A stretch of DNA of 64,000 bases from Chersky-806 sp038252255 (GTDB lineage Bacteria; Actinomycetota; Acidimicrobiia; IMCC26256; JAENVU01), in the NCBI GenBank assembly GCA_038252255.1, contig JBBSAM010000009.1, positions 62,001 through 126,000 on the forward strand, read 5' to 3'. The notes under the pieces are model-generated. The model saw only the letters and a list, made by a program, of their open reading frames with translations. It had not been told where the DNA came from and did not search any database. Position 1 is the stretch's first letter. Each line of letters opens with the position of its first letter. The position numbers were made by a program, and so were the translations under genes. This document shows, in pieces, positions 47,828 to 54,949 of the stretch.

Positions 47828-50089
47828 TCAGGTCCCGGCCGGAACCAGGGCCTCGACGGTCACCGGAATTCCATTGAGGACGGCGTTTCCCGACAGCGGG
47901 TCCATCAGGCTCCCGTCGGCCAGGAGGTTCGTGTTGACCCCGGCGTAGCGCCCCGCGACCTCCATGTCGGCCCCGTCGACGCCGTGCCCCCAGCCGTGGG
48001 GGATGCTCACGACCCCGCTCATGATCCCGTCCGTGATCTGGACGGGGATCTCGAGGGAGCCGACCCGGGACGCCACGCGGGCCACGTCGCCGTCCGCGAG
48101 TGCGAGCCTGGCCGCGTCGTCGGGGTGGATCTGGAGGGTGCAGCGCGGCTTGCCCTTCACCAGGATCTCGAGGTTGTGCATCCACGAGTTGTTGGAGCGG
48201 AGGTCCCGGCGACCCACCAGCACGAGCTCGCCGTTGATCCGCCGGGCGAGGGAGGGCACGAGGCGGGTCTCGACGTCTTCCACGATCACGGGCGGCGCGA
48301 GCTCGATCTTGCCGCTCGGGGTCCGCAGCACGCCCGGCAGGCGCGGCTGGAGCGGCCCGAGGTCCACCCCGTGCGGGTTCTCCTCGAGCACGGAGAGCGA
48401 CAACCCTCCGGGGTTGGCCCCGAAGCCGTCGCCATAGGGGCCGGTGCGCAGCATGAGGTCGAGGACGCGCTCCGGACCGCGCCGGCCGTTGACCGAGAGC
48501 GCCTCGAACAGCTCGCCCGCGTCGCGACCTTCGACGTTGCCGCCCTCGCGCGTCACGGCCTTCTGCACCTGGCTCGTGAGGACGAAGTCGTCGAGCACCG
48601 CGGCGGACTCGGCGGTGCTCCTCTGCCCCGCGGCGATCCCGGCCAGGCGCAACAGGATCTCCCACTCGGGGATCTCGTCCGGCCCGAGCTCGACGACCGG
48701 CGGCGAGTAGTTGGCGACGTTGCGCACCGCGAGCGAGTACAGCGCGACGTCGTAGTGGCTGCGGGCGAGGACACCGGGGACGGGCAGGATCACGTTGGCG
48801 TGTCGTGTCGTCTCGTTGCGGTAGATGTCCACCGAGACCATGAAGTCCAGTGACGCGAGCGCGGCATCGAGGCGTCCGGCGTCGGGCGTCGAGAGCACCG
48901 GGTTGCCGGCGACCGTGATGAGCGCGCGGATCTGGCCGTCACCCGGCGTCTCGATCTCCTCGGCCAGCGCCACGACCGGCAGCTCGCCGTAGAACTCGGG
49001 CAGGTTTCGCACCCGGCTCTGCCGCCGACCGAACCGCACCCCGCGACCGACGCCGGTCGTGCCGCCCGTGTTCGGCCCACCCGTCGCGGGCAGCGTGAAC
49101 ATCGCGCCACCCTCCCGGTCCAGGTTTCCGGCGATCGTGTTCACCACGTCGACGAGCCAGGACGCGAGCGTGCCGTACTCCTGCGTGCACGTGCCGATGC
49201 GGCCGTACACCGCGGCGCGTTCGGTGTTGGCGAGATCCCGCGCGACGCGCCGGATCGTGCCGGCGTCGATGCCGCACACCGGCGCGACGACCTCGGGCGA
49301 GAAGTCCCGGGCCAACCGCTCGACCTCGTCGAGCCCGGCAACGTGGCCCTCGGCGTTCCCGAGCTGCACCAGCCCCTCGGCGACGATCGTGTGGACGATG
49401 CCGAACAGGAAGTGCGCGTCGGTACCAGGCCGGATGAAGAGGTGCTCGTCCGCCTCCTCCGCGGTCTTGGACCGCCGCGGGTCCACCACGACGAGGCGGC
49501 CGCCGCGGGCCCGGATCGCCCGCAGGCGACCCGGCACGTCGGGGACGGTCATGAGGCTGCCGTTCGACGCGAACGGGTTCGCGCCGAGGATGAGCACGTA
49601 GTCGGTGCGGTCGAGGTCCGGCACCGGCACGGTGAGCGCGGCTCCGAACATCAGGCCCGCGCTGACCTGCTTCGGCATCTGGTCGACCGTGCTCGCGCTG
49701 AAGACGTTCGCCGAGCCGAGGCTCTGCAGGAGCACGCGGCCTTCGATGATCGCGCCGAGATTGTGCGCGTTCGGATTGCCGAGGTACACGGCGACGGCGT
49801 CACGGTTCCCCTCGAGGAGGGGGCCGAGGCCGCGCTCGATCTCGGCGAAGGCTTCGTCCCAGGTGACGTCGTGCCAGGTGTCGCCGCGCCGCACCTGCGG
49901 CCGCCGGATGCGGTCGGGGTCCGCTTCGAGCTGCTTGAGCGCGGTGCCCTTGGGGCACAGGTAGCCGTGGCTGAAGACGTCGTCCTTGTCGCCGCGAACC
50001 AGGGTGAGCGCTTCGTCTTCGAGGTGCAGCTCCAGCCCGCAGGTTGCCTCGCACAGCGGGCAGGTCCGGTACGCGATGCGTTTCGTCAT
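47828..50089 (-). CDS. Molybdopterin-dependent oxidoreductase (formate dehydrogenase/BisC-like)
   Basis: 753 residues. A 4Fe-4S site is formed by Cys10, Cys13, Cys17 and Cys45, and the molybdopterin fold follows (LILGANPFASNGSL, VVDPRRSKTAEEADEHLFIRPGTD, ending VSIPHGWGHG). At the position where formate dehydrogenases have Sec/Cys the sequence reads STVDQMPKQV, so the Mo ligand is uncertain. No Tat signal, hence cytoplasmic. TAGCCT ends 6 nt before the ATG. Electron acceptor and substrate unknown. Confidence 0.88.
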   Translation of the reverse strand: MTKRIAYRTCPLCEATCGLELHLEDEALTLVRGDKDDVFSHGYLCPKGTALKQLEADPDRIRRPQVRRGDTWHDVTWDEAFAEIERGLGPLLEGNRDAVAVYLGNPNAHNLGAIIEGRVLLQSLGSANVFSASTVDQMPKQVSAGLMFGAALTVPVPDLDRTDYVLILGANPFASNGSLMTVPDVPGRLRAIRARGGRLVVVDPRRSKTAEEADEHLFIRPGTDAHFLFGIVHTIVAEGLVQLGNAEGHVAGLDEVERLARDFSPEVVAPVCGIDAGTIRRVARDLANTERAAVYGRIGTCTQEYGTLASWLVDVVNTIAGNLDREGGAMFTLPATGGPNTGGTTGVGRGVRFGRRQSRVRNLPEFYGELPVVALAEEIETPGDGQIRALITVAGNPVLSTPDAGRLDAALASLDFMVSVDIYRNETTRHANVILPVPGVLARSHYDVALYSLAVRNVANYSPPVVELGPDEIPEWEILLRLAGIAAGQRSTAESAAVLDDFVLTSQVQKAVTREGGNVEGRDAGELFEALSVNGRRGPERVLDLMLRTGPYGDGFGANPGGLSLSVLEENPHGVDLGPLQPRLPGVLRTPSGKIELAPPVIVEDVETRLVPSLARRINGELVLVGRRDLRSNNSWMHNLEILVKGKPRCTLQIHPDDAARLALADGDVARVASRVGSLEIPVQITDGIMSGVVSIPHGWGHGVDGADMEVAGRYAGVNTNLLADGSLMDPLSGNAVLNGIPVTVEALVPAGT

Positions 50090-50111
50090 GGATCCAGGCT
50101 ACGCCCCGGGT

Positions 50112-50144
50112 CGCGAACCTCGCACGAGGGGCCGCGAACCTCGC
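50112..50144. promoter_or_regulatory. 12-bp direct repeats between divergent promoters, candidate operator
   Basis: CGCGAACCTCGC occurs at 50112-50123 and 50133-50144, exactly 21 bp apart, or two helical turns. The repeats lie between the leaderless-type promoter of the molybdopterin gene (TAGCCT, minus strand, 50096-50101) and that of the CHRD lipoprotein (TAGATT, 50150-50155), covering the expected -35 positions of both. Confidence 0.5.
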
Positions 50145-50161
50145 GCCAGTAGATTGGAGCG

Positions 50162-50629
50162 ATGCGAGCGATTATTGCGGGGGTCGCCTCGGCCGCGGTC
50201 CTCGGGCTCGTGCTCGGGGCGTGCGGTGGCGGCGGTGACGCCCAGCCGACGACCAACACCACGACGCAGCAGCCGACCGTCTTCAACGTCACGATGAACG
50301 GCGCCTCGGAGGTCCCCGGCCCGGGCGCGGTGGACGGGACCGGAACCGCCGAGATCAGCGTCGACCCGAACGGCACCCAGATCTGCTTCTCGATCTCCGT
50401 CGCCAACCTCGACGCCGTGACCGCCGCGCACATCCACGAGGGCAAGGCCGGGGTCTCCGGACCGATCGTCGCGACGCTGGCGGCCCCCACCACCGGGCAT
50501 TCGGAGGGCTGCGTCGACGCCGCGGCCCCGCTCATCCAGACCCTCAGCGCCGGAAGCAGCTCGTACTACGTGAACGTGCACACCACCGCCTTCCCCGACG
50601 GCGCCATCCGCGCCCAGCTCTCCGGATAG
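50162..50629 (+). CDS. CHRD-domain lipoprotein
   Basis: 155 residues. A signal peptide with lipobox LVLGAC puts the lipidated Cys at about residue 21, then a Thr/Gln-rich linker and a CHRD domain (FNVTMNGASEVPGPG...AHIHEGKAG...YYVNVHTTAFPDGAIRAQL). Exposed on the outer face of the membrane. CHRD domains occur in chordin and in many bacterial secreted proteins, with no fixed function. TAGATT ends 6 nt before the ATG. Confidence 0.88.
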   Translation: MRAIIAGVASAAVLGLVLGACGGGGDAQPTTNTTTQQPTVFNVTMNGASEVPGPGAVDGTGTAEISVDPNGTQICFSISVANLDAVTAAHIHEGKAGVSGPIVATLAAPTTGHSEGCVDAAAPLIQTLSAGSSSYYVNVHTTAFPDGAIRAQLSG

Positions 50630-50640
50630 GAGCTCCCGGG

Positions 50641-51360
50641 ATGACCGACGACCGCCTGTACTTCCGCCAGCTGCTCGCGGGTCGCGACTTCGCGGCCGGC
50701 GACGAGATCGCGCGCCAGATGGTCAACTTCGTCTATCTCGTGGGCGACAGGGACACCGGCGAGGCGGTCATCGTCGACCCCGCGTACGGCGTGCGCGAGC
50801 TCGTGCAGATCGCGGGCGAGGACGGGATGCGCGTCGTCGGCGCGCTCGTCACGCACTACCACCCCGACCACGTCGGCGGATCGCTCATGGGCTGGGAGAT
50901 CGAGGGCGTGGCCGCCCTGCTCGGGCTCGAGGGTGTCGATGCGCCGATCCACGTCAACCGCGCCGAGGCCCTCGGCGTGCGCCGCGTCACCGGAGCATCG
51001 GAGTCCGATCTCGTCCTGCACGACGGTGGCGACGTCGTACACGTCGGCGCGATCCCGATCACGCTGGTGCACACCCCGGGCCATACGCCGGGCAGCCAGT
51101 GCTTCCTCGTCGACGGGCGGCTCGTCGCGGGCGACACGCTGTTCCTCGACGGCTGTGGCCGCACCGATCTCCCCGGCGGCGACTCCGACGAGATGTACCG
51201 CTCCCTCACCCAGCGCCTCGCGTCCGTGCCCGACGACACGGTCTTGTTCCCCGGCCACCAGTACTCACCGGACCCGTCCGCGACCATGGGCGTCACCCGC
51301 CGGCGCAACTACGTCTTCCGCCTGCCGACGATCGAGCAGTGGCGCACGATGTTCGGCTGA
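50641..51360 (+). CDS. Metallo-beta-lactamase-fold hydrolase (glyoxalase II-like)
   Basis: 239 residues with THYHPDHVGG (metal ligands), TPGHTPGSQCF, GDTLFLDGCGRTDLPGGD and FPGHQY, which together match the glyoxalase II / persulfide-dioxygenase-like group. It may hydrolyse a thioester or oxidise a persulfide; the sequence alone does not decide. Starts 11 nt after the lipoprotein gene, probably co-transcribed. A hairpin follows its stop. Confidence 0.88.
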   Translation: MTDDRLYFRQLLAGRDFAAGDEIARQMVNFVYLVGDRDTGEAVIVDPAYGVRELVQIAGEDGMRVVGALVTHYHPDHVGGSLMGWEIEGVAALLGLEGVDAPIHVNRAEALGVRRVTGASESDLVLHDGGDVVHVGAIPITLVHTPGHTPGSQCFLVDGRLVAGDTLFLDGCGRTDLPGGDSDEMYRSLTQRLASVPDDTVLFPGHQYSPDPSATMGVTRRRNYVFRLPTIEQWRTMFG

Positions 51361-51365
51361 CGGAT

Positions 51366-51416
51366 CCCTTCTCGGCCGCTGAGGGGCCCAGGGGCCCCCG
51401 AACGTGCCGAGAACGG
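51366..51416. terminator. Hairpin after the metallo-hydrolase, possible terminator
   Basis: Outer arms 51366-51376 (CCCTTCTCGGC) and 51406-51416 (GCCGAGAACGG) pair at 10 of 11 positions, with a GGGGCCC palindrome inside. It begins 6 nt after the stop and ends 12 nt before the -10 of the amidase. No T-tract. Confidence 0.45.
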
Positions 51417-51440
51417 GGTGGGGTCCGTACGATGCGGCCC

Positions 51441-52835
51441 ATGACTGACACACCGTGGCTCGGGGACACCTGTTCGCTCGTCGACGCGTTCCGCAACGGC
51501 GACCACACCCCGCTCGAAGAGCTCGACGCGACCCTCGCCGCGATCGAGAGCTCGGAGCTCAACGCGTTCTCGTTCCTGGATCCGGAGCCGGCGCGCGAGA
51601 CCGCCCGGCACGCTGACGTGTCGCAACCGTTCGGCGGGGTTCCGGTCGGCGTGAAGGAGCTCGACTTCGTGGCCGGGTGGCCGGCGACCGAGGCATCGAT
51701 CCCCCTGAAGGACGAGAAGTCGCCGCACGACTCGACGCTCGTCACGCGCCTGCGCGCGTCAGGCGCGATTCCGTTCGGGTTGACCACGTCGAGCGAGTTC
51801 GGCGGCATCAACCTCACCTTCACCAAGCTCAACGGCGCGACGCGCAATCCCTGGAACCTCGCGCACACCCCGGGTGGGTCGTCGGGCGGTTCGGCCGCCG
51901 CGGTCTCGGGCGGGTTGCTCACGATCGCCACCGGCGGTGACGGCGGCGGGTCGATCCGCATTCCGGCCGGGTTCACGGGCCTACCCGGCCTGAAGAACAC
52001 CTACGGGCGGATCCCGAAGGGCCCGAACATGGTGCTCGCGTCGCTCACCGCGGTGACCGGTTGCCTCAGCCGGTCGGTACGCGACATCGCCCGTTACCTC
52101 GACGTCACGAACGGCTTCGATCCACGCGATCCGTACAGCCTCCCCCGGGTCGAGGGGTGGGAAGCCGGGCTCGGATCGATGCGCGAGTCGCTGCGGGGCA
52201 AGAAGGCCGCGATCGCGGTCGATCTCGGGTCTGCGGTCGTGGACGACGAAGTGCGCGCGGTGGTCGAGGAAGCTGCGGCGGCACTCGCCCGCGACGCCGG
52301 GATCGAGATCGTCGCCGTCCCCGTGAAGCTTCCGGAGCTCAGCTTCGAGTGGGCGATGGCCGGGCTCAGCGAGATCGTCATGCTCCTCGGCGACCGCTAC
52401 CCGGCGTGCGAGCCCGATCTCACGCTCGAGATCGCGTTCGGCCTGAAGATCGCGCACGAGGTGTACAACCTCGACGCGCGCGGCCGGATCGAAGCGCAGC
52501 GGATCCTGACTAACGAGACGATGGCCGCGCTGTTCGAAGAGGTGGACTTCGTGTTCGCGTCGACCAACCCGGACGTGGCGTTCGATGCCGAGGGCCCGCT
52601 GCCCAGCCATGTCGGCACCACGGCGGTCTCCCCCGGTAACAACGGCGCGCTCACCATCCCGTCGAACATCTACGGGAACCCGGCGGTGCAGATCCCGGCC
52701 GGAACCGTGCGTGGCCTGCCCGTCGGCCTGCAGGTCCTGGCGCCGCACCATCACGAAGCGCAGCTCCTCGACCTCGCGCTGCTGGTCGAGCACGAGCGCC
52801 CGTGGCCGCTCACCGCGCCGGGCTCGCCCATCTAG
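51441..52835 (+). CDS. Amidase signature family hydrolase
   Basis: 464-residue amidase with the Ser-cisSer-Lys triad: Lys in PVGVKELDFVAG, cis-Ser in TGGDGGGSIRIPAGFTGL, nucleophile region in HTPGGSSGGSAAAVSGG. Substrate unknown (amide, carbamate or Glu-tRNA-like are all found in the family; no GatB/C nearby argues against a tRNA role). ATG 51441 is supported by TACGAT ending 7 nt upstream over the in-frame ATG 9 nt earlier. Its stop overlaps the next start by 1 nt. Confidence 0.9.
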   Translation: MTDTPWLGDTCSLVDAFRNGDHTPLEELDATLAAIESSELNAFSFLDPEPARETARHADVSQPFGGVPVGVKELDFVAGWPATEASIPLKDEKSPHDSTLVTRLRASGAIPFGLTTSSEFGGINLTFTKLNGATRNPWNLAHTPGGSSGGSAAAVSGGLLTIATGGDGGGSIRIPAGFTGLPGLKNTYGRIPKGPNMVLASLTAVTGCLSRSVRDIARYLDVTNGFDPRDPYSLPRVEGWEAGLGSMRESLRGKKAAIAVDLGSAVVDDEVRAVVEEAAAALARDAGIEIVAVPVKLPELSFEWAMAGLSEIVMLLGDRYPACEPDLTLEIAFGLKIAHEVYNLDARGRIEAQRILTNETMAALFEEVDFVFASTNPDVAFDAEGPLPSHVGTTAVSPGNNGALTIPSNIYGNPAVQIPAGTVRGLPVGLQVLAPHHHEAQLLDLALLVEHERPWPLTAPGSPI

Positions 52836-53317
52836 TGGAGCTCCGCGACGCGACGGTCCTCGAGGAGCCGGGCCGCACCCTCGTCGAGGAGCTGTGGCTC
52901 GACATGCGCCGTCGCTACGCCGATGACCCCAGCGCGCCCGAGCCGAAGGGCGAGAACGACGACCTGAAGCCTGACGAGCTGCTCCCTCCGACGGGTCGGT
53001 TCCTGGTCGTGTACGACGACGACGGCTCGGCGATCGGGTGCGGTGCGATCCGCCGCCGCGACGACGGCGCCGCGGAGATCAAGCGCATGTACGTGCGCGC
53101 CGCGGCCCGCTCGCGCGGCATCTCCCGCGTGATCCTCCGTGAGCTCGAGCACTCGGCGCGGACATCGGGCTACCGGGCCTGCGTGCTCGAGACCGGCTTG
53201 CGCCAACCGGAGGCGATCGCGCTGTACGAGTCATCCGGCTACACCCGCATCGCCAACTACGGCTACTACCGCGACTCGGAGCTCAGCGTCTGCTACCGCA
53301 AGGAGCTCGACGGCTGA
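52835..53317 (+). CDS. GNAT family N-acetyltransferase (160 aa)
   Basis: GNAT fold with EIKRMYVRAAARSRGISRVILREL (acetyl-CoA-binding loop, with RSRGIS in place of R-x-x-G-x-G/A) and YRACVLETGLRQPEAIALYESSGYTRI, characteristic of this large family. Substrate unknown. GTG 52835 overlaps the amidase TAG (TAGTG), so translation is likely coupled. An alternative upstream start (52802) would add 11 residues inside the amidase gene. Confidence 0.85.
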   Translation: MELRDATVLEEPGRTLVEELWLDMRRRYADDPSAPEPKGENDDLKPDELLPPTGRFLVVYDDDGSAIGCGAIRRRDDGAAEIKRMYVRAAARSRGISRVILRELEHSARTSGYRACVLETGLRQPEAIALYESSGYTRIANYGYYRDSELSVCYRKELDG

Positions 53318-53351
53318 GCCCGTCGCGACCGCGCGCCGGTAGGCTGGCGTG

Positions 53352-53861
53352 ATGGCGCGCATCGCACTACCCGCCGGGGACGGCCCCGAGGTCGTCCGTG
53401 CGCTCTCGCTCCGCCCCGCCTTCGCCAAGGCGGTCGGCGGGTTCGAGACGGCCGTTTGGGGCTTGAGTCTCGACTGGCGGCTGCACGAGCTCGTCCGCAT
53501 GCAGGTCGCGATCATCAACGAGTGCACGGTGTGCCTCGGTTGGCGTACGCCCCAGGCGATCGAGGCGGGCGTGACCGACGAGCTGCTCGCCGGCGTCGCC
53601 ACCTACCGCACCTATCCCGGCTTCACCGAGACCGAGCGCGTCGCGCTGGAGTACACCGAGCGGTTCTGCACCGACTCCGCCCGGATCGACGACGACCTGC
53701 TCGACCGCCTGAGCGCGCAGCTCGCCGCCGACGAGATCGTCGAGCTCACGCTGGTCATCGGCAAGTACCTCTCGATGGGCCGCTTCATGCAGGTGCTGGG
53801 CCTCGATCAGAGCTGCTCGTTGCAGTTCGACGAAGACTCGGGACGCGTCGTCGCGACGTGA
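53352..53861 (+). CDS. Carboxymuconolactone decarboxylase / AhpD-like protein
   Basis: 169 residues, AhpD-like all-helical fold. RMQVAIINECTVCLGWRTPQAIEAGV carries the CxxC and the nearby acidic and His-replacement positions; His is missing after CxxC (LGW), so proton relay differs from true AhpD. A peroxidase or redox-helper role is inferred. ATG 53352 is chosen, with TAGGCT ending 6 nt before it; a GTG 3 nt earlier is in frame. Its stop overlaps the zinc-ribbon gene. Confidence 0.82.
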   Translation: MARIALPAGDGPEVVRALSLRPAFAKAVGGFETAVWGLSLDWRLHELVRMQVAIINECTVCLGWRTPQAIEAGVTDELLAGVATYRTYPGFTETERVALEYTERFCTDSARIDDDLLDRLSAQLAADEIVELTLVIGKYLSMGRFMQVLGLDQSCSLQFDEDSGRVVAT

Positions 53862-54034
53862 CCGGGCCCCCCGCAGTCATCGTGTGCATCGACTGCGGCG
53901 GCCGCGCCCATCTCGTTCAGCCCGATGACCCGGAGTCGCCCTACGTGTCCGGCGACGTCGCGGTGTACCGCTGCGAAGATTGCCTGGACCGCTGGGACGT
54001 CGTGCTGGAGGACGAAGACGTCGACCCCGACTGA
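53858..54034 (+). CDS. Small zinc-ribbon protein (58 aa)
   Basis: Two Cys pairs, CIDCGG near residue 10 and CEDCLD near residue 39, indicate a structural zinc ribbon. The tail is strongly acidic (DVVLEDEDVDPD). GTG 53858 overlaps the AhpD-like stop by 4 nt. No known family by eye. It is too short to be an enzyme and may be a binding or accessory protein for its neighbour. Confidence 0.65.
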   Translation: MTGPPAVIVCIDCGGRAHLVQPDDPESPYVSGDVAVYRCEDCLDRWDVVLEDEDVDPD

Positions 54035-54047
54035 TTTCGCCCGCCCT

Positions 54048-54094
54048 CCGTTTGTGTCAAAAGGTGTCTCCGAGGAACCGAACGGCACAAACGG
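54048..54094. repeat. 47-nt imperfect palindrome, copy B (probable terminator)
   Basis: Starts CCGTTTGTGT and ends GGCACAAACGG, which pair over 9-10 bp; the centre TCTCCGAGGAACC matches copy A (22434) in layout. It lies 13 nt after the zinc-ribbon stop, between convergent genes, and ends 29 nt before the ABC gene's end. Confidence 0.6.
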
Positions 54095-54123
54095 CGGGTG
54101 GACGGGAGGTCGGTTCGGGGCAG

Positions 54124-54912
54124 TCAGGGGCGGGCGCGGCACCACCAGCGGTCGCCGTCGCGGCCGAGCGTGACGCCGAGGCCGAACGCGGTACCGATGG
54201 CATCCGCGGTCAACGCCTCGTCGATCGGTCCGGACGCGACCGCGTGGCCGCCGGTGAGCACGAGCGCGTGTGTGGATCCGGGCGGGATCTCCTCGACGTG
54301 ATGCGTCACCAGCACCATCGGAGCAGTCGCGGGATCGCGCGCCAGCGCGCTCAACCGGGCGAGCAGCCGCTCACGCGCACCGAGATCCAGCCCCGCGAAC
54401 GGCTCGTCGAGCAGCAGGAGCCCGGGGTCCGCCATCAGCAGGCGGGCGAGCAGCACTTGTTGCCGCTCACCCTCGGAGAGCACGCCGAACGTCCGGTGGG
54501 CGAGCCCGCCGACCCCGGTGAGCTCGAGCAGCGACCGCGCGCGGTTCATGTCCGCGTCGGAGTAGGTGTGCCACCAGGGTTCGAGCGCGCCGTACCTGGC
54601 CGTGACGACCACGTCGATCGCCTCGAGCGACGGGCGGAGGCTGCGGACCAGGGCGCCACTCACGAAGCCCACGCGCGCCCGTACCGCACGCCAGTCCGAC
54701 GCACCGAGCCGCTCCCCGAGGATCTCCACCGAACCTCGCGACGGGTGCAGCCGCGCCCCTGCGATCGCGAGCAACGTGGTCTTGCCCGATCCGTTCGGGC
54801 CGATCACCACCCAGCGGTCTTCCCGCGCGACCTCCCAGTCCACGCCGGCCAGCAGTGTCGCCCCGTCCCGGACGATCGACACCCCGGTCAACCGCAGCGC
54901 GAGGGTCTCCAT
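54124..54912 (-). CDS. ABC transporter ATP-binding protein
   Basis: 262 residues, one complete nucleotide-binding domain: Walker A GPNGSGKTT, signature LSEGERQQ (instead of LSGGQ), Walker B LLLLDEPFAGLD and H-loop LVTHHVEE. The pattern resembles ModF/cytoplasmic ATPases that act without an adjoining permease; none is visible here. CAGGCT, a near -10, ends 6 nt before the ATG. The protein partner is unknown. Confidence 0.88.
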   Translation of the reverse strand: METLALRLTGVSIVRDGATLLAGVDWEVAREDRWVVIGPNGSGKTTLLAIAGARLHPSRGSVEILGERLGASDWRAVRARVGFVSGALVRSLRPSLEAIDVVVTARYGALEPWWHTYSDADMNRARSLLELTGVGGLAHRTFGVLSEGERQQVLLARLLMADPGLLLLDEPFAGLDLGARERLLARLSALARDPATAPMVLVTHHVEEIPPGSTHALVLTGGHAVASGPIDEALTADAIGTAFGLGVTLGRDGDRWWCRARP

Positions 54913-54949
54913 CCGGGGAGCCTGGCACGCGCGAGCGTTCGGTTGATGC

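Noticed and set aside
47712..48665. N-terminal extension of the carotenoid oxygenase
   Set aside because: The open frame crosses into the end of the molybdopterin gene out of frame and is Arg-rich shadow; ATG 47711 has a good ribosome site.
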